A stretch of DNA of 64,000 nt from Pseudomicrostroma phylloplanum (taxonomy: Eukaryota; Basidiomycota; Exobasidiomycetes; Microstromatales): assembly GCA_039545275.1 (NCBI GenBank), contig BCHS01000002.1, forward strand, positions 868,001-932,000. Reading direction: 5' to 3'. The translations under genes were made by a program, and so were the position numbers. The notes beneath the pieces were generated by a model that was not told the DNA's origin, did no database searches, and saw only the letters and a list, made by a program, of their open reading frames with translations. Shown here piece by piece: positions 20,659-31,145 of this stretch (position 1 is the first letter of the stretch; each line of letters starts with the position of its first letter).

Positions 20659-21984
20659 ATGTCGCTCTCCGTCGTGCGTATCTACTCGCAGTGGGCTTGC
20701 TTCTCGTACACTCGCAATTAGGATCTCTGCTAGGGAGCAGAAGGGGCGACAGCGGTGTCGCAGGACGGGGCATAGATGGAAGTTCTGCAGTCATAGCAGG
20801 AGCCTGGCACGGGCAGGGACGATGAAGTGAAGATCATGGAAAGAGAGAGGGAAAGGGTGGTAGCATAAGCAGGATGCTTTGCTACGGCTGCCGTAATCTC
20901 ATCAGCAGACTCAGGCAGGCGAGAAGCTGGAATACACAGACGCATACAGATTCGAGATGCCTTCCTCCGAGGTAATGCAGAACAAGCGAAGCTCACACCC
21001 TCGTACCCCCCACCACCCCTCTGTACCTGCACCCCTCAACAGCCCGACCAGTCGCAGCAGTTCGCTCACATCTTGCGTCTCCTCAACACCAATGTTGACG
21101 GTAAGCGCAAGATCATGTACGCCCTCACCGAGATCAAGGGTGTGGGACGACGATTGTCAAACGTCATCTGCAAGAAGGCCGACGTGGACTTGGCCAAGCG
21201 AGCCGGTGAGCTCAACCCCGATGAGCTGGAGAGGATCGTGACCATCCTGCAGAACCCTCAGGAGTTCAAGATCCCAGACTGGATGCTCAACAGGCAGAGG
21301 GGTGAGTATCCCGTGTGGACAGGAGCGACCTCTACATGCGCGGCTGGGACAGTCAACGGGGCGGAACATACAGACGAGGAAGATAGGTGGACAGATGGAT
21401 GGATGGGTGGGCGTGGCAGGGAGAGCAGTGGACAGACACCAGACACTAGACTAGCGCAGGTGCAGGGTGGACGAAAGGACCCATCCGTCCTGGCCAAGGC
21501 ACAAGGGTGGCAGAGCAAGCGTCACCATCAATCGTGCAACGCTGTGGTAGATGTCGTCCGCCTCTCAGGGCAGCGGGACGGTGTAGTTCTCGCTTGTCGA
21601 GGAGGCGGCATCTACTGCCCTTGCGGTGCATGCTCGCTCCTGAGGGTCTCAGGCTTTCTTGAGGGGCCACGTTGGCGGATCGCGCCAGCAAGGAAGCCAT
21701 CTGTTTGATGTTGCAGACTGGCATCTCAGACGCAATTTCACCACCTCGAGCATCCATGCTGAACATCTCGTCCTTTCCTCCTACTCACAGACATCGTCGA
21801 CGGCAAGACCTTCCAGGTCCTGTCCAACAACCTGGACTCGAAGCTGCGTGACGACCTGGAGCGACTGAAGAAGATCCGATCGCACAGGGGTATCCGTCAC
21901 TACCTCGACCTCAGGGTCCGTGGTCAACACACCAAGACCACTGGACGAAGGGGAAAGACTGTCGGTCTTGGCAAGAAGAAGTAG
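20659..21984 (+). CDS. RPS18: 40S ribosomal protein S18 (uS13)
   Basis: Three exons (20659-20673, 21043-21301, 21791-21984) give 155 residues, close to the usual ~152. The first exon encodes only five residues (MSLSV). The second begins [22 protein letters not shown], and splicing into exon 3 gives NRQRDIVDGK. The rest shows [16 protein letters not shown] and ends with the universal [18 protein letters not shown] segment. It is a component of the small-subunit head, contacting the 5S rRNA side bridge and P-site tRNA. The two introns (369 and 489 bases) are much longer than others in this window, as is common in fungal ribosomal-protein genes. I looked for an intronic C/D snoRNA and found no good box pair. 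Confidence 0.95.
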
Positions 21985-22525
21985 AGAGGGTCGCCGAGTG
22001 CTTTCTTGCAAGCGAGCGAGCGAGGCAGTATTGTTTTGTCAGAGATACAGTTGGGAAGGGTTGGGAAAGCGTACGGGAAGACCAGCGAAGAAAGGAGTCA
22101 TCGTGTCACACCCACGCCTCTTCTCCTGGTCAATATGGCCCATGCCCTCACCCACCACCCCACCTCTGTGTCATGTACACACACACGCACCTCCTCGCCC
22201 CGCCATTCTCGCCTCCTTTTTTCTCGTTGTTTCGGCATCTTGTATTTCCACCCTTTCACACACATCACAAAAGCCTTTGCACACATCAATTGAGCACGAG
22301 TGACAGCCCAGCTCGAAAGAATTGACCGACTGAGTGAGTGACGGAAATCACAAACTGAAGGAGATCAAATGCATGCATTGGTATACGAGAACGAACGAGG
22401 ATACTGCAGAGCAACGATTGAACAGGTGGGAGTGGGGTACGTCTGCTGCCTTGAACTTTGAGGCAATAGAAAGTCGAAGCGACAAACGCACGTCATCGAC
22501 CCTTTCACTTTCCTCCGGACGCCTT
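21985..22525. other. Convergent intergenic region
   Basis: 3' ends of RPS18 and the Aurora kinase face each other here. It contains CA-rich and pyrimidine-rich sequence near 22140-22280 and no recognisable gene. Confidence 0.55.
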
Positions 22526-24380
22526 TCAGGAAGCCCTGGCTACATGCGCCGAAGCACGGGCACTGGCGTCTGGATCGTACCGCACGATCCAGGGGTGGCG
22601 CAGCACGTCCTTTAGCGGGAGACGCTTGTCTGGTTCTTTCCTGATGAGCTGTGAGGCGTAGTGGTAAAAAAGGGAGGAGGAAGGGTAGGTGGTCAGAGAG
22701 AGATGTAGAGGTAGTGGAGAGAAGGAAGGAGGAAGGGTAGGTGGTCAGAGAGAGATGTAGAGGTAGTGGAGAGAGGCAAAAGGAAGGAGAGTGGTCGATC
22801 GAACTTACACGGCGAATTAGGTCGCATAGCTCTGGACTGAAGCGAGAGGGGAGACGGAGATCTACAGAGGCGATGCGGCTGTAGGTCACTGTTCGTTGCA
22901 AGGAAGCAAAGAAGCGAAGGGTGGACAATTTATCGAGGTCAGTCGCCGATCTCAGGAGGGAGAGAAGGGCTCGGGCTTCCGCATCTTCTCCTTCTTCTCC
23001 TCTCTGGTGTACTCACGATTCTGACTGTCCGTCTCCTCGAACGGCGGCACGCCCTCGACGAACTCGTATGTCAGCACTCCCAGAGCCCACAGGTCCACCC
23101 CTTCTCCATGCGTCTGCGCCTCTACCATCTCCGGTGGAAGGTAGTCCAGTGTCCCGCACATCGTCGTCCTTCTATTGCCCGGCGCATGTACGGACCATCC
23201 AAAGTCTCCAATCTTGAGCTCGCCATTGATTCCCAGGAGGAGATTCTCCGGCTTGATGTCACGGTGGATAATGTGCTTGCCGTGCAGGTAGGCGAGCGCG
23301 TCGCTCATTTGCGCAATGTACAGTGCTGCCTGTCTCTCTGGGAAGCGTCGGTCGGGGATCTTGTTCATGTATTTGTACATCTCCCCCTTTGCTGCAAACT
23401 CGAGCATGAGGAAGATCCGCCCCGTATCGTGGAAGTAGCCGTGCAACCGCAGGATGTGCGGATGCCGCAGATTCATCTGGATTTCGATTTCTCGACGGAC
23501 TTGCTTCTCTAGACGACCCTCGATGAGCTCCTTCTTGTACATGCACTTGAGAGCGATGATGTAAGAGGCATTGGGCGGCTTCAGACGAGCCATGTACACA
23601 CGACCGAACTTGCCTTTGCCGAGAGCCCGGCCGAGCTCGAAGTCGCGGAGGTGCCATTGACGGGTTGGCTGATGACTCGATCTGAAGGCAAAGAGGACGA
23701 TGAGGGAAACGAGAGAAAGTGGTTTAGCTCCTACTTGTCGGTATTTGCGCGTTTCTGTATGCCTCTCGCTCTACTCACCCAGCCAAGGCCGAATCCAGGT
23801 TCAGGGAATCACTCGCGTCCATTGTCCTCCTCCCCTTTCTCTCATCCCTCTCCAGTCCACCGTCATACCTTCCCACATCCACCGTGGGCACACCTCCCGC
23901 CGCACCTCGTGAGCTCGCCTGAGTAGAGCCAGCAGAGCCCGCAGAGACTTGTGCATTGAGGCGATCCGTGCTCATCTTCCGGTCCAGCTTGCCAGTCCCC
24001 GAGGCAGAGCCACCGACGCTTTGCATATTGGCGACTGCGCCCAGACGACTCAGAGGTCCCCTATCTTGACCTGTGCCAGTCGTCGTCTTAGTAGTCGAAG
24101 AGGAGCCTCCCGGTCCNCCCCCACCAAAATAGCTCATCCCTCCTCCTGCTCTACTCCCCGCACCGGCACCTGCCCCCGCCGAGCTAGGGAGGAAAGACCT
24201 CTGCTGCTGCTGTTGTTGTTGTGTAGATGCCATCGAAGAGGAAGCTCCAGAAGTGGCGGCGGAGCCGTGCAGGTACTGTTTACTGACTCGACTGGGTGCG
24301 GATGTGGAAGCGGAAGGCTTGGAGGCGAGGCTCATACGGCCGAGGCCGACGTCGAGGTCGTGGTGGGCGTGCGGGTCCAT
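22526..24380 (-). CDS. IPL1: Aurora-family serine/threonine kinase
   Basis: Four exons (24380-23779, 23681-23017, 22888-22809, 22648-22526), 489 residues. The catalytic subunit of the chromosomal passenger complex, it acts at kinetochores and the spindle. The ~200-residue N-tail is Ser/Gly/Gln-rich. The kinase domain has the G-loop GKGKFGRVY (222-230), catalytic Lys in IIALK (246), HRDIKPEN, the Aurora-diagnostic [10 protein letters not shown], the activation segment [16 protein letters not shown] with the phosphorylatable Thr, and the C-lobe HPWI block after the last intron. One ambiguous base (24117) falls in a Gly-rich codon of the tail and leaves one residue undefined. The third intron carries a 52-bp tandem repeat. 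Most ascomycete yeasts have a single Aurora; whether another exists here cannot be judged. Confidence 0.93.
22676..22775. repeat. 52-bp direct repeat, two near-perfect copies, inside a kinase intron
   Basis: The unit starts GGAGGAAGGGTAGGTGGTCAG and recurs with a 52-base offset (22676 and 22728). The second copy is only slightly truncated. It lies wholly in the last intron of the Aurora kinase gene (22649-22808), which it lengthens. Confidence 0.85.
24117..24117. other. Ambiguous base (N) in coding sequence
   Basis: Single N within a C-rich run (CGGTCC-N-CCCCC) in exon 1 of the Aurora kinase. The frame is kept open with one base at this position, so it is probably a homopolymer-calling ambiguity and not a real frameshift. 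Confidence 0.95.
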
Positions 24381-25606
24381 TGCTCGTCCCTGCTGACCTA
24401 GGTTCTTGCGTGTCAGCTCAAGCGTCGCAACAGCTGGTTGGAACAGAGAGAGAGAGAGAAGCAGGATGTATCCTGTGAGTTGTGAAGGAAGGACGGCTTC
24501 TCTACACCGCGGCGGGAAGGGCGACAGACAGTCAGGCAGGCAGGTGTTGATCTCTGGGCTACTTTGCGGGCCAGACTCCGCTTCGCGTCGTCGGAACGGA
24601 AAGCAGGCGCGGCGCGAGCACCACCTACTTATGCGGGGAGCCCTTCTCACACCATACAATCAGACGAAATAGAGACGATCGATTCATATTCAGAGAAATT
24701 TTGAGGAAGCAACGGAGCAGCAAGAAACTGGGGCAGCATACACGCGCGGAGAGGCGCAGAGGGGACGCGTCTGGGGTGGACGAAACAGCTCGGGCACTTC
24801 GCTAACCCATCGATACAACCGATGGCGGTTGCACAGGACAGGGACGGGAGAGCTCCGAGCGGGACGACGACGAGCGATAAACGAGGCGAAATAGTATTAG
24901 GAGTGGGATACGGAAGAAGAAGGGGGAGCCACGCTGTGAAGGCCGCGCAGCGATGCGATCGACAGCGAAGCGAGCGGTGCAAAGTGCGGACCAGGCGACA
25001 GGTGCAGTCCATTGAAGGAGTAACACGAGCGGCTGGGCCGGACGAAAGATTTGTGTGTGAACACGGGCGATGTCCTGTTGGGTGTCTTCTTTGTGGCAGC
25101 TGGGGCAATTGCCGGCCGGTGGGTTTGCGGAGAACGACTGGGTGTGTGATCTCCACTTCTGCTCGACGCCGGGGCGGAGACTGACGATGAGGAGACCCAG
25201 TCGACTGCGAAAGAGGTGCGCGCTGCCATGACGATGAACTGTCGACGAGAAGGCTGTGTAACGTGCGTGCACGCGTGCAGTCTCTCTTGGAGCAGACTTG
25301 TGATGGCAGACAGAGGTGGGGCCAGCACACAAAGAGAGACCAGGAGGATCGGATCCGGGCGCGACGCCGAGCTTGTCGACGTCTTTGGCAAGCCCAAGGA
25401 CGGTGGTTCGAACTGATGAAGAGGTCGAAGAACTCGCCAGACGCCCGATAAGGGTCAACTGTTTCTTCTCAGTGATAAGAGGTGGTAGGCTAGTAATGAC
25501 CAAAAGAATTAAGAGGGGGGCATGAGCGTGCTGTGCACACATACGGTTGAAACAACGATCCACAACGATTGCTCACCATTTAACAAATGTAGACTTGTGT
25601 GGTTCA
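24381..25606. other. Intergenic, probable promoter of Aurora kinase
   Basis: About 1.2 kb. Long open frames exist on the minus strand (e.g. 24802-25563) but show no domain, and they are Ser/Arg/Leu-rich in the way of chance frames in GC-rich DNA. I do not call a gene. Confidence 0.5.
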
Positions 25607-26971
25607 CTAGCCGACGTCGACGACGACGGCAAGTGGTCGGCCATTGAGAGTCTGACCCTTTCGTAGATGGACACTCTTGGTGTGTCGATTGCAGTCGGCC
25701 TTGCGCGAGAATCGCTTGCCACACTCGTCGAAGGGGCAGGCAAAAGGTTGCTCTCGGTAAGACTCGTGGATGACGCGATGTGTCTTCATGTTGAAGGCAC
25801 GGTCGAAGAGCTTGTGGCAGACGTCACATCGGTAGTGGCGCTTGCCGTCCTTCATTACGGTATCGAACTCCTCAAAAGACGAAGCCGAGGCAGACTCGCC
25901 CAGAGCGTTGTACTTGGACATGGTGTGCGAAGATGAGCGGGCCTTGCGAGTGGCATGTCGACTGTCGTCGTGGGTAGACTGTGGGCTGCTGCCTTCGGTC
26001 CAGTCACCATCGCCACCTGAGCTGATGCTGCTGCTGGTGCTGGCCGGAGAGAAGGCATCGTCGGAAGGGGTGAGGGGCTCGGCTGCCTTCAAGAGGTTGG
26101 GCTCGACCTTGATACCAGCGACCTTGAGGGCGTGGACGAGCTCGCTGGTGTCACTTTCGCCTCGACCATGTGCGTGGTATTGCTGCACAAGAATCTCGGC
26201 GAGATGACGGAGTTCCTCGCCTTGGTCGATGTTGGAAGCTCCATCATTGGAAGCCTGGGAAGAAGCAACAAAGCTGTTGATGTCCTTGGATGGGGCACTC
26301 TCCTGGCTGCTGGAGTACCCGCTCACACTATCGCTCAAACTGAGACGTCGAGCGTGGGTGTTGAGCTGAGCAGACATGCCGAGGTAAGGCTGCTGGTTGT
26401 CGACGACAGAGGTAGGAGCAATGTCCTGCATGGCAGCAAAGGCAGCGACGGCATCGAACGTGTCCATCTTTGGCGGAAGGGTTGCAAAGTACTGGCTGCC
26501 GGTGAGAGAGGCAGAAGTAGCTGCCTTGGCACCCGTGGTAGTGGCAGCGGGAGTGGATGAGACAGGGAAGAAGTCTGCGTAGGAAAAGGATCCTTGACCG
26601 GTCAGAGACCAGGCCGCATCATCCTGAGTGGGTTCAGCATAAGATGGTCGAGTGTACCCATCGAAGAGGGGATGACGCTCGAAGGTTGCGTCACCCTCGC
26701 TGCCGGTGATGAGTGGCTCGTCGAAGTCTCGAGAGCTGTTGGGCGAGCCCATCGAGGAGACGCAGAGGGGGCTCTCGAAGGGGGATGGGTCGCAGGTGCC
26801 CATGTTGTTCGAGGAGGCATCGCTCATCATGGTCTGGATGGCCAGCCAAGACAAGTCGTTGGTGGTTGTGGATGATGATAGATCGTAGTGGAAAGCGGTG
26901 TCCGCCTCGTCCTTGATCGCGGTCTTCGGATCGAAGAGGAGGTGGCGAGTATTGAGATCGTGTAAGGACAT
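25607..26971 (-). CDS. C2H2 zinc-finger transcription factor (two C-terminal fingers)
   Basis: Single exon, 454 residues. Two adjacent C2H2 fingers lie near the C-terminus: CDVCHKLFDRAFNMKTHRVIH (C-x2-C-x12-H-x3-H) and CPFDECGKRFSRKADCNRHTKSVH (C-x4-C-x12-H-x4-H), linked by ESYREQPFA. The first ~370 residues are acidic and Ser/Thr/Pro-rich, as in an activation region. A nuclear DNA-binding regulator is expected. The fingers remind me of Ace2/Swi5- or Crz1-like proteins only in general layout, and those have more or different fingers, so I give no symbol. It is divergent from the NmrA-like gene with ~1 kb between. Confidence 0.85.
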   Translation of the reverse strand: MSLHDLNTRHLLFDPKTAIKDEADTAFHYDLSSSTTTNDLSWLAIQTMMSDASSNNMGTCDPSPFESPLCVSSMGSPNSSRDFDEPLITGSEGDATFERHPLFDGYTRPSYAEPTQDDAAWSLTGQGSFSYADFFPVSSTPAATTTGAKAATSASLTGSQYFATLPPKMDTFDAVAAFAAMQDIAPTSVVDNQQPYLGMSAQLNTHARRLSLSDSVSGYSSSQESAPSKDINSFVASSQASNDGASNIDQGEELRHLAEILVQQYHAHGRGESDTSELVHALKVAGIKVEPNLLKAAEPLTPSDDAFSPASTSSSISSGGDGDWTEGSSPQSTHDDSRHATRKARSSSHTMSKYNALGESASASSFEEFDTVMKDGKRHYRCDVCHKLFDRAFNMKTHRVIHESYREQPFACPFDECGKRFSRKADCNRHTKSVHLRKGQTLNGRPLAVVVDVG

Positions 26972-27986
26972 ATGAGATTTGATCGAAAAGTGGTGGAAAT
27001 GGAAGGGTGGGGAAGGTGGGGCAGAGGGAGATGAGATGATATCGCTGCCTATATCGGTATGTCCTGTGATTGGGTGATTCTAGATTGGCGCCGTGGGTGG
27101 GGAAGGGGGTCCTGGGTGGGTGACCTTACTCTTAGTCCGGGCCGTGCTGAGCAGTGCTGAGCATGACTCGACGGACTGCAGCGGGCGGCACCGCACATGC
27201 GCCGCCTTTGGACTCCGCCCTCCCGCTCGATAGTCTCGCGTACCTGCATCCCTCCGCGGCTCGGCACTCCCGCTCTATTTNCCCNCCCCCAACCGCCTCG
27301 GACTCGGGCTACCGACACTCCCTCCTCTTCTCACGCCTTCGACGTGACTCCTCGCCGCCCTCTGGCCCCTTCCACGTTGACATGTAATCAAGCTTCCGCC
27401 CACACTTTCGCACGCCGCACATGCCAGACCGCAAGTGCGAGTAGTCGACTCCCGAGCATACATCCGAGCACAAGCCCGAATAGAGGCCCGCCCATGGGCC
27501 AGGCGCCTAGGCATTATCCCCGATGGTGGTACTCCGTCAGCTGACTCTTCGCCTCGCTTCTCCACTGTTCCACTGATGATAAGCGATTACTCCGCGGACG
27601 AGCTTCCGCGGGCTTAAGCTAGGGGGGGGCGAGGCCATAAGCGAACCCGTTCCCGACGACCCGGCTCCGCTCCCCGGGGCTAAGATTAGGACCGCCGCGC
27701 CTGGCGAGCTTCCCGTGGGGAGCTTCCCATTTGAGCCTCTTGACCACGCGGGTACGCGCTCCTAAGAAGCCCTTATCACATTGGCGTGGGAAGCGCGTCA
27801 AGATCCGGACTCAGGAATACCGGCGGCATCACGCCATAAGCTCAGTGTACTTTCCAGAACGACGAGACAGTGAGATTCCATCCCGACGCAAGGGGAGGTC
27901 AAATATAAGCGAGTGCAATAATCAGCTCTTGTTCCCGTGATCGCCTGGCACCCACGCTCTCATACCCTGCGACTCGGCGCCTGAAC
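26972..27986. other. Divergent intergenic region with two ambiguous bases
   Basis: No supportable gene. There are Ns at 27281 and 27285 in a C-rich run. The part from ~27600 to 27900 differs in texture: CpG-rich, with runs such as GGGGGGGG at 27623-27630 and repeated GAGCTTCCC words (27707 and 27720 areas). I cannot match it to any element I know. Confidence 0.45.
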
Positions 27987-28871
27987 ATGTCGGCATACAA
28001 GACCTTCGCCATTGCCGGTACCGCCGGTGTCTTAGGCGCAGCGCTCCGCACAGCCTTTTCGCCCTCCTCGCCTCGTATCCTCACGCGGGGTAATCCGCCG
28101 ACAGCGGTCGGCAACGAGACGTTTCACACCGTGGATTACTCTCAGGTCCCCACCCTCGTGGAGGCCCTGAACGGAATAGACGTACTCGTGTCCTGCCTGT
28201 CCGCCAGCGCGCGAGATGCAGAGCAGAATCTCGCTAGGGCTGCCAAGATTGCCAGGGTAAAGCTCTTTGTCCCCTCGGGCTTCGGCGCAGATCTCAGGGA
28301 GCTGCAGAAGAAGGCTGGTGGAGATAGTCCGCACCCGGCCTGGAGCGGCAAGCTTGCCTTGTATGACTTTCTCGACAATGACTCAGAGGTCAAGGGATTG
28401 CCTTATCTCCAAGTAGTCAGCGTTCTCTTTGCCTCGCTCGTGTTCAAGTTCCCGATCGGGTTCGACCTAGAGGAGAAGACGACAACAATCGTCGGCTCCG
28501 GAGACGAGAAGATCGCCCTGACTACGCAAGACGATACGGCAGCGTTCCTCTACAAGGCCCTTACTACTCTGCCGCCGTCTGAGCTCGAGTACAAGACGTT
28601 CCGTCTCTCCTCCTCTCGTCGGTCATGGAACGAACTCGTTTCTCTCTATGAAGCAAAGACAGGGAACAAGCTGGAAAAGAACTTTGTCAGTGCGGAAGAC
28701 GCCCTCCAGCGCTGCAGGGAGAATACCTCTGGGGACAAATTCGTGCTGGGCTTAGTATGGGGCCTGCTTTGGATCTTTGGAACAGGGCAGGGAGATGTTG
28801 CAGACGATCATGCAAAGGTGGGATTCAAAGCGGACGAGCATGCTATAGACAAGGTCGTAGACACATTGTAA
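27987..28871 (+). CDS. NmrA-like / isoflavone-reductase-type NAD(P)-binding protein
   Basis: Single exon, 294 residues. The start MSAYKTFAIAGTAGVLGAAL carries a Rossmann glycine pattern (G-x2-G-x2-G variant), followed by RILTRG, a segment that often binds the NADP phosphate, and DVLVSCLSA. FVPSGFGAD corresponds to the conserved PSxFG block of the NmrA/phenylcoumaran reductase family. The region after ~150 is the substrate-binding part. Members act as atypical short-chain reductases on small molecules or as redox sensors; the substrate is unknown here. The absence of a catalytic YxxxK leaves a sensor-like role possible. Confidence 0.8.
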   Translation: MSAYKTFAIAGTAGVLGAALRTAFSPSSPRILTRGNPPTAVGNETFHTVDYSQVPTLVEALNGIDVLVSCLSASARDAEQNLARAAKIARVKLFVPSGFGADLRELQKKAGGDSPHPAWSGKLALYDFLDNDSEVKGLPYLQVVSVLFASLVFKFPIGFDLEEKTTTIVGSGDEKIALTTQDDTAAFLYKALTTLPPSELEYKTFRLSSSRRSWNELVSLYEAKTGNKLEKNFVSAEDALQRCRENTSGDKFVLGLVWGLLWIFGTGQGDVADDHAKVGFKADEHAIDKVVDTL

Positions 28872-28948
28872 CACGTGCAATCTCATTACATTGTACCGAT
28901 CCGTAGGAGGGTTGAGCACGACGAATCGAATTGAGGGTTCAATGACAA

Positions 28949-30165
28949 TTACAGCTTTGAGTGTGTGGCCGCCCCACCATTGCCGTCCAAAAAGGCGTTG
29001 ATCTTGCCCGCCCAGAAGCTGGGCTCAAAGTAGTCGAACCACTGAAAGGGAGCATGGGCGAGGTGGAAAGTCAGCAGCTGTGCCTTGAAGTGCGCCTGGC
29101 ACTAGCATCGGCAACTCACAAAGTGTCCATATTGCCCCTCCTGCGCCTGCTTGACTCCATCGCTCAGGTCGACCCTCTTCGCGTGGGCGATACCCTTTTC
29201 CAGCGGCTCGCTCTCCTTGTAATGCACCATCCTATCCAGCTTGCCGTGGATGATCAGCACCGGTACACTGTCCGGTATCCTACCCAGGTCATCCCGCGAG
29301 CGATACTGGCCAATGGCTCCCGCCTGCATCGCAATCATCTCCTGAGGTCTCGTCGTCTGCAAGGACACTTCAATACGATCCTGCATGATCTTGTTGAGCC
29401 TCTCGTCCTTTTCGAGCGAGGCGACGTCGTACTGGTACGCAAGCATCTGCTCCGTCGCCCAGCGCTTACGCTTTTTGCCGTCCTTGATCTTGCCCGCTTC
29501 TTCCTGCATCTGGGCCATATTGATGTCTCCTCGAGGCATCTTAGTCATCGTGGCCGCCAAGATCGCTTTCCGCACTTCGACTTTGCCCTTGAGCAGCTCG
29601 ACGGTTCCGCGCTTGGTCGCGGTGGACTCGGGACGGGTGAGGAGGCGTTGCAGGATGTGCCCGCCCATGGACCAGCCGAGGATATCGACGGTGGACCAGT
29701 CTGAGCCTAGCGAAGAGACTACGGAGAGGACGTCGTTGCTCATGACATCGTGATTGAGATCAGAGTCCCAGTCTTCAGGAACCTTGGACTCGCCAATTCT
29801 GGTGAAGTGGATGAGTCAAGTCAGCAGGCTGCGTCTGTCACATCCTCCCGCCGTCTTGAGCATTCGATACTCACCCTCTGTGATCCGAAATGAGGACTGC
29901 AAGCGACGACAAAGAAGCAGGTATTACCATTTGAGCGCTTGTACTTCTTTGTTGCTTCCCCTTCCCCGAGCAAGGAGCTTGCCCCTCCCTTCCCACTCCA
30001 CTCACCTTTGCGAGACTTAGCAAGCTCCTCAACCAGCGGACTCCAGTCATCCATAACTCCCGACAAGCCCATGATCAATACCAAAGGGGTCCCTTGTCCG
30101 CTTCCATGAATGCGGTAAGCAATGGAAGCTCCATCGTCCGTCTTGCGGTGCTGTGTCTGTACCAT
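28949..30165 (-). CDS. Alpha/beta hydrolase-fold protein
   Basis: Four exons (30165-30006, 29896-29875, 29798-29120, 29041-28949) give 317 residues. Exon 2 is only 22 bases and encodes most of VLISDHRG; without it the family motif (VLISDHRGIGES) is lost, which supports the model. Seen: oxyanion-loop region LVLIMGLSG, nucleophile elbow GWSMGG, a lid region with a charged helix (KIKDGKKRKRW), and the Asp segment VPVLIIHGKLDRMV. The final His is probably in GQYGHF just before the last intron. The substrate is unknown; small esters or epoxides are typical. It is divergent from PEX4 with 289 bases between starts. Confidence 0.82.
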
Positions 30166-30454
30166 TGCTAGGAAGTCTATGCTAGAGTGGTGAGCCGGAG
30201 TGTGGGGTAGTGCAGCAAGGCTCTTCCCGCGAATTGCTTCGCCTCGCGTGAGCGGTCCATCCGGCCCGGGGGCCGGAGAGCCGGAAGTGGAGCGGAAGCG
30301 GAGGGCGAGATGAGCAGGGAGTCAAGGGGAATCTGGGGAGATGCAATACCCCTTCCGTGCTTCTTCGTACCATCTCGACCTTCTGCTGCATTACGACCGT
30401 GACCCTCTTTCTGCTTCACATCGCCCTTGTTTCAATCGTCACCCAAACGCGGCC

Positions 30455-31145
30455 ATGTCTGCCGATGGACCCTCTCCACAGACGCTCCGTCGCCTGATGA
30501 AAGAGTACGAAGCCATTCGTGCGGATTTAGCTCGCGATCAGCAAGCCTCGTCCTCCTCTTCCTCTTCCTCCTCTTCTACATCCTCCTCGAGGCGACGTGC
30601 CACTTCCACCCCTCGGGCGTCTTCACAAGCAGCTGGAGGGGTGCATCCGGATGTGTTGGATCTGAGACCTTGGGATACCGATGGGGAGGACCTCTTCGAG
30701 TGGTATGCGTTGATCAAGGGTCCAGAGGGCGGGAGTTACGCCGGTGAGCATGCGGAAACATTCGTTCCCGATTGATGGGAGCAACGAGCTTACAAGCTTC
30801 CCCTGTCTATCCTTAGACGGTCGCTTCGAGCTCTCAATCCAAGTTCCCCCCTCCTATCCTTCCAAACCGCCCAAGATCTCCTTCAAGACGAAGATCTTCC
30901 ACCCCAACGTCTCCTTCACCACCGGGGAGATCTGTCTTGACCTGCTCAGCCCAACCTCGTGGTCACCCGCATGGCGGCTGCAGAGCTGTCTCACAGCTGT
31001 GCTCGCGCTGCTGGAGGATCCGGAGCCTGATAGCCCGTTGAATGTGGATGCTGCCGCGGTATACCGGGTGGGGGACAGGGTGGCTTATAAGGGATTGTGC
31101 AGGATGTACACGTTGCTGTATGCTGCGCACGAGCAGACGTCCTGA
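30455..31145 (+). CDS. PEX4: Peroxisomal ubiquitin-conjugating enzyme E2
   Basis: Two exons (30455-30743, 30817-31145), 205 residues. The UBC fold has the active-site Cys in TTGEICLDLL (Cys 136) after KTKIFHPNVSF. The block SPAWRLQSCLTAVLALLEDPEPDSPLN and ending KGLCRMYTLLY are those of Pex4, the E2 that monoubiquitinates Pex5 for recycling at the peroxisome membrane, anchored by Pex22. A Ser-rich insertion (about 20 residues, ~32-55) separates the first helix from the sheet. Other E2s such as UBC4/5 lack the PEPDSPLN-to-AAAVYRVGD pattern in this form, so PEX4 is likely but a different E2 is not excluded. Confidence 0.85.

Noticed and set aside
20674..21042. Possible C/D snoRNA in RPS18 intron 1 (a near-C-box around ACGATGA)
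   Set aside because: It mismatches the C box and no CTGA D box occurs within a sensible distance; no terminal stem was found.
25398..25416. tRNA B-box-like GGTTCGAACTG
   Set aside because: No matching A box or cloverleaf stems at a proper distance; a similar reverse match near 29033 lies inside a hydrolase exon.
24802..25563. 253-codon minus-strand frame between the Aurora kinase and C2H2 gene
   Set aside because: No known domain, composition typical of chance frames, and overlapping frames of similar length on the other phase.
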